Assembly (NCBI GenBank): GCA_023423895.1
Contig: JAFAER010000150.1
Coordinates: 6,819-70,818, forward strand
Length of the DNA: 64,000 nucleotides
From: Pseudomonadota bacterium
Lineage (GTDB): Bacteria > Myxococcota_A > Polyangia > Polyangiales > Polyangiaceae
Direction: 5' to 3'
Shown here: positions 16,839-25,956 of the stretch, piece after piece
Numbering within the stretch: the first letter of the stretch is position 1
Layout: every line of letters begins with the position of its first letter
Translations under genes and position numbers: made by a program
The notes under the pieces: generated by a model
The model's input: the letters and a program-made list of their open reading frames with translations, nothing else
What the model was told of the DNA's origin: nothing
Databases searched by the model: none

Positions 16839-19106
16839 TCACCATGTCGGATTCGTCGGATACGTCGTCGCGATCGGCGTGACCTTTCCGTCACCGTCGA
16901 TACCGAGGGCCCACACGCCCGACGTCGTGGAGAGGAAGACCACCGCGCGCCCCTCGCGCGACCAGCCGCGAATCTCGAGGACGTTGCTGCGTTCGGATAC
17001 CTGTCCGTCCTGGATGCGGTCGTCGAACACGACGACGTCGTCCGCCGCCGCGATGTGTTCGATCGGCGCGAGGCGCATGCGGACGCCGCCGCGTTGGCCG
17101 GCGCGCCATACCAAGAGGAGCTTGCCGTCGAGCGGGAGCGCGAGCGGCGCGTATTTCGGCAACAGCTCGACGTTCTGCTGGAAGACGTCGTCGAGATCGA
17201 CGCCGTGTCGTTGGCAGCCGGCGGCCGTGCAGCGCTCGAGAGAGACCGCCCCGGTGCCGCCCGAGCGAACGCGCTGCTGGAGAAGGAACGCCTCTTTCCC
17301 CGAGCAATAGAACATCCCATCGCCGGCGGGGACGAGCGGCGACCACCGATCGCCCGTGTCGAAGGCGATCGCGGCACCGCTCGTTCCGTTGACGAGGAGG
17401 AAGAACGCGTCGCGGCTGCGGCATCCTTCGAACGAATCGATGCTGCCGAGCCCGTCGAGCGTGCCGAGCTCGACGACCGCGCCGAGCGGAGCGCCGGACG
17501 GCAGCAGGCGCGCGGTCGAGAGCGCGCCTGCGTTCGTCGCCCACACGAGGTTGTCGTCGAGGAGCGCGACTTGGCGATCGTCGTCGACGCCTTCGAGCTT
17601 GAAGGGCGCGCGCTTCGATGTGCCTTCCGCCTCGACGCGCTCGACGACGAACTTCGACGCTTTGCGGTCGTACCCGACGACTGCGACGGACCGATCGCCG
17701 CGCGCGAAGCCGCCGTAGCTCGGCATCTCCGCGATCCTCTCGCCCGAGGCGCGGAAGATCCCGGCCTGCCCGCCGTTCGCGAACAGCAGCGGCGCAGCAT
17801 CACCATCGGCGCCGCCGAGCAGCGTGAGCGAGGTCTCGTCGAGCGGGGAAGGCAGTGCGGTGCACCGGAAGGTGTCGCCGTTGAGCGTGCAAAGGCGTCC
17901 GTCGCGGCGCTGGCGTGCTCCGTCGACCAACACGTGGAACGCCGGGCCGGCAACGCGGTCCGAGCGAAGGCTCGCGAGCGGAAGCCGCGTCGTCGAGAAC
18001 GGAGCGATATGGGCGAGCGCGTCGATGTCGAGCCAAGACGGCTCCGTTCTCGGCGACCCGGCTTCGGCGACGGCGCTCTCGTCGCCTTCTCCAGCCGCGG
18101 ACGCCCAGAGCTCGTCGATCGACGCATAGACGGATGCGCCGCGCGGATCGGCGAGGAGCTTGCCGAGCCGCTCTGCAAGGAATGCCGTGTCGCGGACGTC
18201 CTCGTTCGCCGCGCCCGAGCGTCGCTTCGACTCGTGCAGCGCATGCGCGTGGGAGGCGCAGCGGGCGGGCCACGGGTTCGTCGACGGCGGCGCCACAGCG
18301 AGCTTCAGCTCCATGCGGCGGTACGCGACGCTCGGTGGCATCCCGGCGCTTGGTGCTCCGCCGAGAAGGCATTCTTCGAGCGAATGGAACGAGGCACGCT
18401 CCTTCTCTCGCTCCGCGCGCGCCGTGAAGCGAAGGCCGAGCGCCGTCCCGACGCCGCCGACGGCGACGATCGCACCGAGCGCCACGAGCACGGGCCAGCG
18501 CCTCGGCTTCACGCGAGGAAGGTCGGTGGAGAGCGGTCCGCTTGGTGGAGCGAGCTCGGTGGGCATGGTGCCGTCGAGCGCTTCGCGGGCAGCCCGCATG
18601 CGCGCGACGTCACCGAGCGAAAGCACGACGACGACGAGCGTTACCAGCGAAAGCACGCCGCCAGCGAGCCCCGCGATGGAGCCGGTGAGCAATGCGAAGA
18701 GCGATGCGAGCCCCGCGAGGGGACAGGCCACGAGTCCGACGATCGCGAGCGCGAGACGACCGGATCGAACGCCGGCTGCGCCTGCGATCGCCGCCACACC
18801 CAGGACGCCGTGACCGAGCGCGATGAGGGCAAGGCCGCCGGTACTGCTGCTCGCGGCGAGCAGAAGTCGCGCCATGAGCAAGAACATCAGGACCGCGACG
18901 ATGACGAGCCCGATACATGCGGCATTGACGAGGACCGTCGGCGCGAAGCTCGCGGCATCGTCCTGCTCGGGACGTTGTCCGTACGGCGCGCCGCCATGGC
19001 CATGAGGGGGCGGCTGGGGCACGTACGGGGCTGGGCGGTAGGGAGGCGGACCCTGATGACCGGGCGGACCGTCGTGCATGTGCATCGACGTCCTCATGTA
19101 CCGCAT
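16839..19106 (-). CDS. large multi-pass membrane protein of unknown function, antisense within the gvp locus
   Basis: 755 residues. The N-terminus is His/Pro/Gly-rich (about 10-50). Four hydrophobic helices follow at roughly 57-83, 90-112, 117-140 and 145-164, then a cytoplasmic-type stretch, a fifth helix at 204-224 (WPVLVALGAIVAVGGVGTALG) and a soluble domain of about 520 residues that includes several cysteines (CRSRDAFF, CTAAGC). The soluble part shows repeated beta-strand stretches (VALLDDNLVWATNAG, GKLLLVWRAG) and may be a propeller, but I recognise no family. It runs opposite to the gas vesicle genes, convergent with the gvpF-type gene, the stops only 3 bases apart, and divergent from gvpG. 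A link to vesicle function is not shown by the sequence. Confidence 0.78.
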   Translation of the reverse strand: MRYMRTSMHMHDGPPGHQGPPPYRPAPYVPQPPPHGHGGAPYGQRPEQDDAASFAPTVLVNAACIGLVIVAVLMFLLMARLLLAASSSTGGLALIALGHGVLGVAAIAGAAGVRSGRLALAIVGLVACPLAGLASLFALLTGSIAGLAGGVLSLVTLVVVVLSLGDVARMRAAREALDGTMPTELAPPSGPLSTDLPRVKPRRWPVLVALGAIVAVGGVGTALGLRFTARAEREKERASFHSLEECLLGGAPSAGMPPSVAYRRMELKLAVAPPSTNPWPARCASHAHALHESKRRSGAANEDVRDTAFLAERLGKLLADPRGASVYASIDELWASAAGEGDESAVAEAGSPRTEPSWLDIDALAHIAPFSTTRLPLASLRSDRVAGPAFHVLVDGARQRRDGRLCTLNGDTFRCTALPSPLDETSLTLLGGADGDAAPLLFANGGQAGIFRASGERIAEMPSYGGFARGDRSVAVVGYDRKASKFVVERVEAEGTSKRAPFKLEGVDDDRQVALLDDNLVWATNAGALSTARLLPSGAPLGAVVELGTLDGLGSIDSFEGCRSRDAFFLLVNGTSGAAIAFDTGDRWSPLVPAGDGMFYCSGKEAFLLQQRVRSGGTGAVSLERCTAAGCQRHGVDLDDVFQQNVELLPKYAPLALPLDGKLLLVWRAGQRGGVRMRLAPIEHIAAADDVVVFDDRIQDGQVSERSNVLEIRGWSREGRAVVFLSTTSGVWALGIDGDGKVTPIATTYPTNPTW

Positions 19107-19267
19107 GCGCTGTGAACAAGCACGACCGTGGCGGGTCGAAATCAGCGGCCTCCGGCAAAGCCCAGCCGATCGGAAGGCTTGCCGCGGCCGGCGCGTGGCG
19201 TTTTCGAGCCGCGCATGATTGGATTGTCGCGTCTCGTCGTGGGGGCGTGCCCGCGCCGTCGGTTGCC

Positions 19268-19597
19268 ATGTTGATCGTCGACTCGCTCATCATCTCGGGC
19301 GTGAAGTTCGTGCTCACGCGGCTCGCCGAGGCGGTCGAGGCCGAGATGTACGATGAGTCCGCACTGCGCGAAGAGCTGCTCGCTGCGCAGATGAAGCTCG
19401 AGCTCGGCGAGATCACCGACGACGAGTTCGCCCGGATCGAGGAGCAGGTGCTCGCCGGGATGCGCGAGGTGCGTGCGCGGCAGCAGGCGGCTCGCGGGGA
19501 AACGCCTGCGGACGACGGGCCGCAGACGGGCGAGGGGCGGAAGTTCACGATCGAGAGCGTGGACGCGGCTCTCGGTCACGACCTCGACGGCGACTGA
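19268..19597 (+). CDS. gvpG: gas vesicle protein GvpG
   Basis: 109 residues from the ATG at 19268; the frame is open further upstream but that part has no GvpG character and covers the divergent promoter region. The pattern is typical of GvpG: a short amphipathic N-terminal helix (MLIVDSLIISGVKFVL), then a charged helix pair with MYDESALREELLAAQMKLEL, and GEITDDEFARIEEQVL. GvpG is a small accessory protein made during early vesicle assembly together with GvpF and GvpL. The C-terminal 35 residues are an added acidic/Gly-rich tail. The 35-bp tandem repeats start 20 bp after the stop. Confidence 0.9.
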   Translation: MLIVDSLIISGVKFVLTRLAEAVEAEMYDESALREELLAAQMKLELGEITDDEFARIEEQVLAGMREVRARQQAARGETPADDGPQTGEGRKFTIESVDAALGHDLDGD

Positions 19598-19616
19598 CGA
19601 CCACGCTTGTTGTTCT

Positions 19617-19862
19617 CCGCGGGTCGCGCGGAGGCGCCCACGCTGTCGTGTCCGCGGGTCGCGCGGGGGCGACCACGCTGTCTTGTCCGCGGGTCGCGCG
19701 GAGGCGACCACGCTGTTCAGGCCCGCGGGGCGCGCGGGGGCGACCACGCTGTCTTGTCCGCGGGTCGCGCGGGGGCGACCACGCTGTCGTGTCCGCGGGT
19801 CGCGCGGGGGCGACCACGCTGTCGTGTCCGCGGGTCGCGCGGAGGCGACCGCGCTTTTGCCG
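19617..19862. repeat. seven tandem copies of a 35-bp GC-rich repeat
   Basis: Copies begin at 19617, 19652, 19687, 19723, 19758, 19793 and 19828, so spacing is 35 bp except one step of 36. Each copy contains CCGCGGGTCGCGCGG, then (A/G)GGCGACCACGCTGT. The last copy degenerates (CCGCGCTTTT), and a half copy (GACCACGCTTGT) precedes the first. Differences are few: A or G in the middle, CTTG or CGTG near the end, and one divergent fourth copy. There are no unique spacers, so this is not CRISPR. Because 35 is not a multiple of three, the array reads open in several frames, but no gene needs it: it lies between the gvpG stop and the next start at 19944. Confidence 0.9.
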
Positions 19863-19943
19863 CGGATCGACTCAAGTCCAGGCAGCTCCTTCCGTTCACA
19901 GGGGAGGGCCCCGGGCTGCCTAACGACCCATGCAGGTATCGCC

Positions 19944-21143
19944 ATGTTCGACGTGAACACCGCATCGATTGCAGAGTTGACCAAGAAGTTTCCCGAGCTC
20001 GGAAAGCTCCGTGCGGAGGACATCGTCGCGTGGCGCGAGGACAATGGGCCTCTCGCCGACGGCAAGATCCTGACGGCAGAGCTGGGCTTCCCGAGCAGCC
20101 TCGCGAAACAGATCGCCGAGTACATCCACGTGCCGGGCGCGCCTGCGGAAGAGGCGCCTACCTCCGATGTGCCGACGGACACGTCCGAGGCAGACGCCCC
20201 GCCTATCGAAGCGCTCGAAGCGGCTGCGGAGGTCGTGAGCACCTCGTTCCACGAAGCGTGCGCCCCGTCGCTTGCGCCCGTGGCCGCCGACGTCGCGACG
20301 GCGTCCGAGAACGGGTCTGGTTCGGAGCCGGAGGCCGAGCTCGTTTCGGAGGGGGAGGTCGAGCTCCTGTCGCTCCGTCCACCCGTCAGGCCCGCCCCCC
20401 CCGCGCTACCTGACCCGTCGATCTTCGCTGACGACCAGGCACTCGCGACGAGCTACTCGGACGAGACGCCCGTCTTCGACGAGAGCGCGGCGGCATTGCC
20501 GACGTCGACCCCGATGTTGGCCGTGGAGGCCATCCCGGCTACGGCGCTCGCCGTGAGCCAGACCGCTCTCGTCGTTCCGTCGAGCTCTGCGTCCGCGCCG
20601 AGTACGGATCGGTCCGTCGATGACGAGGCGGAGCCGCCGGCTCCGCCGGTGCGGTCTCGACCGAAGGCACCGCGGTGGCTCGTCGGCGCCATCATCATCT
20701 CGAACGCCGCGCTCGCGGGAGGTCTGTTCGGACTCCGACGCGAGGAGCAACAGGCCAGGGCGCCCGTCGCCGCGATGTCGGTCGAGGTGAAGTCACTGCA
20801 CTCGCAGCAGAACGACATGCAAGCGCAGCTCGAAGACACGCGCCACCGTCTCGATCAGCAGGCGAGCACGCTCGCGAAGACGGTGCAGTCGGTCGCCGCC
20901 GTCGAGGAACGCCAGCAACAAGCGGAGCGCGCAGCCGCCGACTCCTCCGCTCGCCAGGCGAAGGAGGTGACCGTCCTCACCCAGCGCGTGAACCGCCTCG
21001 AGCACACCGTCGACGAGGAGCTCTACACGGTCGAGGAGGCGATCAAGATCATCCAGAGCGTGCGTCCCCTGCCGGCGCGGCCCGCGAATATCCATCACGA
21101 GGACGCGAAGTCCCCGGACGGGCACGGGGCACCGGCGCACTGA
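19944..21143 (+). CDS. helix-hairpin-helix / membrane / coiled-coil protein of the gas vesicle locus
   Basis: 399 residues from the ATG at 19944. The frame is open back through the repeat array, but only from here is the sequence protein-like. Residues 3-62 form a helix-hairpin-helix-like unit (FDVNTASIAELTKKFPELG, RAEDIVAWREDNG) as in ComEA-type domains. A long acidic Ala/Pro/Glu-rich linker (65-235) and a basic patch lead to one transmembrane helix (245-264, WLVGAIIISNAALAGGLFGL). Beyond it is a predicted coiled coil (275-375) rich in Gln/Glu. Such a layout could tether something in the cytoplasm to the membrane. No known Gvp family matches. Its position behind gvpG makes it a candidate accessory gene, by inference only. 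Confidence 0.78.
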   Translation: MFDVNTASIAELTKKFPELGKLRAEDIVAWREDNGPLADGKILTAELGFPSSLAKQIAEYIHVPGAPAEEAPTSDVPTDTSEADAPPIEALEAAAEVVSTSFHEACAPSLAPVAADVATASENGSGSEPEAELVSEGEVELLSLRPPVRPAPPALPDPSIFADDQALATSYSDETPVFDESAAALPTSTPMLAVEAIPATALAVSQTALVVPSSSASAPSTDRSVDDEAEPPAPPVRSRPKAPRWLVGAIIISNAALAGGLFGLRREEQQARAPVAAMSVEVKSLHSQQNDMQAQLEDTRHRLDQQASTLAKTVQSVAAVEERQQQAERAAADSSARQAKEVTVLTQRVNRLEHTVDEELYTVEEAIKIIQSVRPLPARPANIHHEDAKSPDGHGAPAH

Positions 21144-21163
21144 GCGATCGCCGGATCGGGTGA

Positions 21164-22801
21164 TCACGTGGGCGTCAGCGACGGGCGCGGCGGCTGTGCG
21201 AGCGTGAAGTAGAACGTCGCGCCCCCGTCGACCTTCCCCTCTGCCCAGAGGCGTCCGCCATGGCGCCGGACGACGCGAGCCGCGGTCGCGAGGCCGATGC
21301 CGGTGCCTTCGAACTCGCGCGGACCGTGCAGCCGTTCGAACGGGAGGAACAGCTTGCCCACGTGCGTCATGTCGAACCCGACCCCGTTGTCGCGAACGAA
21401 GTAGACGACGCCGTCCGTTCCCGGCTGGTGACCGACCTCGATCCGAGCGCCTTCGGTGCGGCCAGTGAACTTCCACGCGTTTGCGAGAAGGTTTCCCATC
21501 AGGACGCGCAGCAGCGCGGCATCCCCCCAGACGGGCGGCATCGCCCGTTCGATGACGACCTCGACCTCGCGCTGGGCATCCGCGGCCTGGAGCTGAGCGA
21601 GCGCCGCCGTTGCCACTTCGGCCAGGTCGACGAGCTCGCGGTGGAGCTCCGTGCGGACCACCCGCGCAAGCATGAGAAACGCGTCGATGAGCACCCCCAT
21701 CCGGCTCGCTCCGGACATGATGCGATCGAGATAGCTCTTCGCGTCGTCGTCGAGTCCGGTGGAATGCTCCTTGAGAAGGCCGGCGAACCCGCTCATCGTA
21801 CGGAGCGGCGCACGCAGGTCGTGCGCGACCGAGTAGCTGAAGGACTCGAGCTCCGCGTTCGCAGCATCCGCGGCCTCCTTCTCACGGCGCAGCGCCTCCG
21901 CCTCCTGCGCGCGTTGGCGTTCGGTGATGTCGCGGATGAACCCGATGAAGCGAGGTGGGCCCTCTGCCGGCATGCGCACGACGGCGAGCTCCGCGGGGAA
22001 CTCGGCGCCGTCCCGGCGGCGCGCGGTCACCTCGACGCGCCGTCCGAGCCTGGTCATCTCGCCCGTGCGGAGATGCCGCTCGATGCCTCGGATGTGACGC
22101 TCGCGAAAGGCCTCCGGCACGACGATGTCGACGAGGGCTTCTCCGAGCACCTCTGCCCGCGTGTATCCGAACATCGCCTCCGCTGCGGGATTGAACTCCC
22201 CGATTCTCCCCTCGTGATCGATGACGACGATCGCGTCGAGCGCTGCCTGGAGCACGGTCGCATGACGTGCCTCCGTGTCCAGGCGCTCCTGCAGCAAGCG
22301 GATGCGGCTCGCCGCGACGCAGAGCTGGCTCGCCATCCCGATCAGGTATTCGAGCTGGTCGTCCGTCGGAGGTGCACATCCTTCGTCGCCGAACGTTCCC
22401 GTCCCGATCGCGCCCATCGGCCGGTCCAAGAGCCGCATCGGCACGTTCACGATCGTACGGCTGCCCAGTTGTTCGACGATCTTCTTGTCCGTGCGTGGAT
22501 CCGTGCGTGCGTCCGCGACGACGACTGGGCCGTCGCTGCGCAGGATCTCTTCGAGCATCGCGTCGCCGGCCACGACGAGCCGCCGCGCGACCGACCACAC
22601 GTCCGCGCCGCGCGAGCCGGCGACGTCGACGAGGCGCATCTCCGTGGCCGTTTCGTCCGTCGCGACGTAGAGCCACGCGTGCGCGTAGCCGACCTCTCTT
22701 GCGACCTCGGCGCGCGTCGCGAGCACGAGGTCCCCGAATGTCGAGGCCTGCTGAAGCTCGCGGGCGAAGGCCAGAAGACGGTGGATACGTGGTGACTTCA
22801 C
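21164..22801 (-). CDS. GAF-PAS sensor histidine kinase
   Basis: 545 residues. An N-terminal GAF domain (about 15-170, including GDEGCAPPTDDQLEYLIGMA) is followed by a PAS domain (180-300, AALDAIVVIDHEGRIGEFN), a linker, HisKA with His327 in SYSVAHDLRAPLRTM, and HATPase with NLLANAWKFT (437-446), DNGVGF (471-476) and GTGIGL (499-504). The HDLRAPL form and the FLPFERLHG segment are characteristic of phytochrome-like and PAS-type light/redox kinases, but the chromophore-binding Cys context is not evident. No transmembrane helix, so it is cytosolic. Convergent with the last gene of the first gas vesicle locus; no adjoining response regulator. It could partner the NtrC-type regulator at 9098; that is speculative. 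Confidence 0.92.
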   Translation of the reverse strand: MKSPRIHRLLAFARELQQASTFGDLVLATRAEVAREVGYAHAWLYVATDETATEMRLVDVAGSRGADVWSVARRLVVAGDAMLEEILRSDGPVVVADARTDPRTDKKIVEQLGSRTIVNVPMRLLDRPMGAIGTGTFGDEGCAPPTDDQLEYLIGMASQLCVAASRIRLLQERLDTEARHATVLQAALDAIVVIDHEGRIGEFNPAAEAMFGYTRAEVLGEALVDIVVPEAFRERHIRGIERHLRTGEMTRLGRRVEVTARRRDGAEFPAELAVVRMPAEGPPRFIGFIRDITERQRAQEAEALRREKEAADAANAELESFSYSVAHDLRAPLRTMSGFAGLLKEHSTGLDDDAKSYLDRIMSGASRMGVLIDAFLMLARVVRTELHRELVDLAEVATAALAQLQAADAQREVEVVIERAMPPVWGDAALLRVLMGNLLANAWKFTGRTEGARIEVGHQPGTDGVVYFVRDNGVGFDMTHVGKLFLPFERLHGPREFEGTGIGLATAARVVRRHGGRLWAEGKVDGGATFYFTLAQPPRPSLTPT

Positions 22802-22913
22802 CGCTCTTCAGCATCGCCCGACCGTCGTGGAGGCGGCAAGGGCTCGCACGCTCGAGCCTGCAGATGAGCTCCGCGCGGGGGCGAGCTGTGGTCGAGCTGC
22901 GAGTGCAGGCGCG

Positions 22914-24698
22914 CTATTTCAGCACCGGTGGCGGAAGGTCGTTGATCGGACGAAGGCCGGTGCCACCGACGTAGCCGTAGCTGGCCCACGCGCCGATGCC
23001 CCAGACGGTGATCGCGAACGGGCCCCTGCTGTGCGCCTCCTGGCGGCCATAGCTGCACGTGCCGTTCGCGAACGTCTGGCCGACGAAGCCTCGCGTGAGC
23101 CTGACCCAGGCGTATTCGTATTTGGCGCCGATCGGTTTCCACTCGCCGATCTCGCCGGCGCACTCGAGCTCGACGGGCATGAAGCCGTTCGGCGTCTTCT
23201 TGCGGACGAGGGTGAGCGACGTCTCGGGATAGGTGTAGTCGGTGAAGAAGACGTACCGGTCGAGGTATTGGCCCGCCGGCGGGACGTTGACCCAGTCGGG
23301 GTCGCCCAGTGTGACCGCGCCCGTCCCGGCGCCGTTGTTGCCGCCCGTCATGTAGACGCTCACATGAAAGGGATGTGTTGCGTCCTGGCTTTTCACGAGG
23401 AAGACCTCGTCCGTGACGAAGTCGGCCGACTCGCCGGCGCCGAGCACCTCCGGGGCATTGCGCGGTCGAGAGGGCTCGTAGCTGAGCACGGTCCCTTCGG
23501 CCGCGGCGACGATCGAATACGGGACCGGCTCGCGCGTCTCTCCCGAGAGGCTCTCGATGCGAGACAGGTAGGGGACGACCGCGTATTCCGTACCCCAGTG
23601 CGAGAGCGGAGGGATTTGCTGCTGGAGCCAGTCGCCCGCCGAGACCTCCTCAGGCATGTAGATGAGCTCCGATCCGCCGAACAGGGCGACCGGTTTCGTC
23701 GAAGCGACCGGGCTGCCGGTCAACGACTGCACCTGCACGAGCTGCAGCACCTCACCTTTCGCGAGGGTCCACGTCTTGATCGTGTCCGCTTCGGTTCCCT
23801 CGACCTCCCCAGAACGGAGAATCTTGCTGGTCGGCCGGATCGTGACTTCGGTGTCGTCCTCGGCGGCGACGATCTGAAGTGTCCTTCGCGTGGTGGTGGC
23901 GTGGTTGTTGAGTGAGAACGCGAACGGCTGAACCGCGAGCTGGCTCGTGGTCCACGACGACGATGGCAGGAGCAGCGTTGCCGCTGGATGATACGAAGGG
24001 GCACCGCCGTAGGGCGCAATCGAATAGGCAGACACCGGCGCATCGGTCGCGATGTGGAAGGCCTGGTTTCGTGTCGTCCCGTGACGCGGGATGACGGCGG
24101 GGACCGCAGGCGTGACACCCGCCGGGCAGGCGCTGCCCAGCTCCGGACTGACGAGCGCCGGGTTGTGAGCCAGGAACACGACAGCCACCTGTCCTGGAGC
24201 GAGCGGCCCCTCGAGCGGCGTGTGAACGGCGGTGTCGGCTCGACGCTCGACGAGATACGTCGACTTCGAGATGTCGAGCGCCTCTGCTCCGAATCCCGCT
24301 CGGATGCTCACCTCGCGGTCCCACGTGTTCGCGACGAGGACGGCGAGGCAGCCGCCGGGGAACTTCTCGTCGGTCGGCCCGACGGTCCAGAAGTCGCAAC
24401 CTGCGGAGCCCTTCGTCAGCACGGCCGCCGTGCAGGCGTCGACGCAGCGGCCGTCGCCGCAGCCCTGGTCCGGATTGCACGTCGCGATCACCGTCTCGGC
24501 GCCCTCGCACCCGTCGAGCACCTGCTTGAGGTCACGTGAGCAATGAACTCCACAAACCGGCGGCGCCCCGTCGACCTCACCGGCGTCCACCAGGTCGAGG
24601 CGTCGATCGTCTTCTCGAAACCCGGTACGGCTCGAGCACGCGAGCATCGCCGTCGTCGCGAGGAACGCAAGAGCGAGGAACCTGGGAACGAGCTTCAT
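22914..24698 (-). CDS. IgGFc-binding-domain surface lipoprotein
   Basis: 594 residues. The signal peptide (MKLVPRFLALAFLATTAMLAC) ends in a lipobox at Cys21. A short Asp-rich linker and a Cys-rich knot (CGVHCSRDLKQVLDGCEG ... CGDGRCVDAC) precede a long beta-rich region of the IgGFc-binding type: CDFWTVGPTDEKFPGG, AVLVANTWDREVSIRAG, SAYSIAPYGG, VPYLSR, YVFFTDYTYPETSLTLVRKK. Bacterial copies are predicted extracellular or outer-membrane proteins, and binding partners are mostly unknown. Last gene of a five-lipoprotein row on this strand; its start is 10 bp after the stop of the VWGS protein ending at 24709. Confidence 0.83.
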   Translation of the reverse strand: MKLVPRFLALAFLATTAMLACSSRTGFREDDRRLDLVDAGEVDGAPPVCGVHCSRDLKQVLDGCEGAETVIATCNPDQGCGDGRCVDACTAAVLTKGSAGCDFWTVGPTDEKFPGGCLAVLVANTWDREVSIRAGFGAEALDISKSTYLVERRADTAVHTPLEGPLAPGQVAVVFLAHNPALVSPELGSACPAGVTPAVPAVIPRHGTTRNQAFHIATDAPVSAYSIAPYGGAPSYHPAATLLLPSSSWTTSQLAVQPFAFSLNNHATTTRRTLQIVAAEDDTEVTIRPTSKILRSGEVEGTEADTIKTWTLAKGEVLQLVQVQSLTGSPVASTKPVALFGGSELIYMPEEVSAGDWLQQQIPPLSHWGTEYAVVPYLSRIESLSGETREPVPYSIVAAAEGTVLSYEPSRPRNAPEVLGAGESADFVTDEVFLVKSQDATHPFHVSVYMTGGNNGAGTGAVTLGDPDWVNVPPAGQYLDRYVFFTDYTYPETSLTLVRKKTPNGFMPVELECAGEIGEWKPIGAKYEYAWVRLTRGFVGQTFANGTCSYGRQEAHSRGPFAITVWGIGAWASYGYVGGTGLRPINDLPPPVLK

Positions 24699-24708
24699 CG
24701 ACGGTGGC

Positions 24709-25956
24709 TCACTTGGCTGCGCTCGTGCGGTGAAGGGCGATCTCTTCGCCCACGACCCAGAAGTCGTCGCTGTTCTTGCCCCAGACGGCGCGGAGGTGCT
24801 TCGCGATCGGGACGCTGCCCGTGCGGATGACCGCTTGCTTCCAGGTGCTTCCGTCCCAGTGATTCACCAGCCCGGCCTCGCCGACGGCCCATACGTCGTT
24901 TGCGGCGATGGCCCAGTAGGCGAACGGCGTGCGATCCCAGAAGCTCCGACTCTCGAAGGTCCAGGAGAAGGTCTGACCGTCGTCGGTGCTCGCGCCCAGC
25001 CACGACCCGCGCTTCGGCAAGCCGGTCATTCCTATGAGCCAGACAGAGGTGTCGGCGATGGTGCTCGCGGCGAAGAGCTGCATCGCGTAGGGGCGGGCCG
25101 CGTCCTCCGGGTCGCGTGGGAGGTCGATCGACGTCCACCCGTCGGCCGCCTTCGGTCGGCGCAGAACGTGAACGTGCAGCGCGGGCGTCTGCATCGGCTC
25201 CTCTTCGAGGCGCACCCCGTCGATCCAGACGCCCGTCGCTTCGCTCCCCCACACGCTGCGGAAGGCGAGCTGCTTGGACACGAGCTCTTCTTCCGAGGTC
25301 CATACGCGCTCCGCGCCGGGGTCGGGACGCGTGAGGTGCAGCACCCGGCCCTTCGCGCTCGTCGGCGACGGATCCCAGACCTCGATGCCCCCGACCGCCC
25401 AGACATCGTCCGGTCCAGTGCCCCAGATGGCCGTGATCCGGATCGACGGGTCGCCCGGCGCGTCCACCGGCTCGAACGTGATCGCGCTCGCGCTCGGGCC
25501 ATGCCCGCGAACGAGACCGTTCGCAGTGCCGATCCAGATGTCGGTCGGTCCGCTTCCCCATATCGCGTACGCGGCGCCGCCGACCTGGTGAACGATCTTC
25601 CACTCGGTCCCGTCCCAGCGCAGGACGTCACCCGACGTGCTCACTGCCCAGACCGCACCTTCACCGTCACCCCAGACGGAGTGGAGATCCGCTCCCTTCG
25701 GGAGGCTCGTGTGACAGAACCCGTCGACGGAGCACAGCGGCAGTGCTCCGTCGGCGACGTCCAAGCCAGCATCTCCGGCGCCTTCACCGTCCGCTGTCGC
25801 GCCGTCGCTCGGCGGGATCACGCTGCCAGCATCGTCGTCGGGACCGCTCGTGGAGTATCCACCGTCCGAGCAAGCCCCGAGCGAAGCGCAGAGCGCGGTC
25901 GCGATCATCGCCCCCGCCACGAGCGCCGTCTTCCGGGCGTCCAGAGATCCTTTCAC
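24709..25956 (-). CDS. VWGS-repeat lipoprotein, predicted seven-bladed propeller (second paralogue)
   Basis: 415 residues from the GTG at 25956, which overlaps the stop of the preceding gene as GTGA. The frame continues upstream, but there it is antisense-like. The signal peptide ends in a lipobox-like SLGAC, followed by an acidic linker. About seven blades are marked by a conserved core, for example AIWGSGPTDIWIGT, AIWGTGPDDVWAVG, FRSVWGSEATGVWI and AVWGKNSDDFWVVGE; two are diverged. Such repeats are frequent in Myxococcota lipoproteins and are best explained as a beta-propeller at the cell surface. The ligand is unknown. It is a diverged paralogue of the gene just upstream. Confidence 0.82.
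   Translation of the reverse strand: MKGSLDARKTALVAGAMIATALCASLGACSDGGYSTSGPDDDAGSVIPPSDGATADGEGAGDAGLDVADGALPLCSVDGFCHTSLPKGADLHSVWGDGEGAVWAVSTSGDVLRWDGTEWKIVHQVGGAAYAIWGSGPTDIWIGTANGLVRGHGPSASAITFEPVDAPGDPSIRITAIWGTGPDDVWAVGGIEVWDPSPTSAKGRVLHLTRPDPGAERVWTSEEELVSKQLAFRSVWGSEATGVWIDGVRLEEEPMQTPALHVHVLRRPKAADGWTSIDLPRDPEDAARPYAMQLFAASTIADTSVWLIGMTGLPKRGSWLGASTDDGQTFSWTFESRSFWDRTPFAYWAIAANDVWAVGEAGLVNHWDGSTWKQAVIRTGSVPIAKHLRAVWGKNSDDFWVVGEEIALHRTSAAK

Noticed and set aside
19617..19862. CRISPR array
   Set aside because: The units are contiguous and near-identical with no unique spacers, and there are no cas genes.
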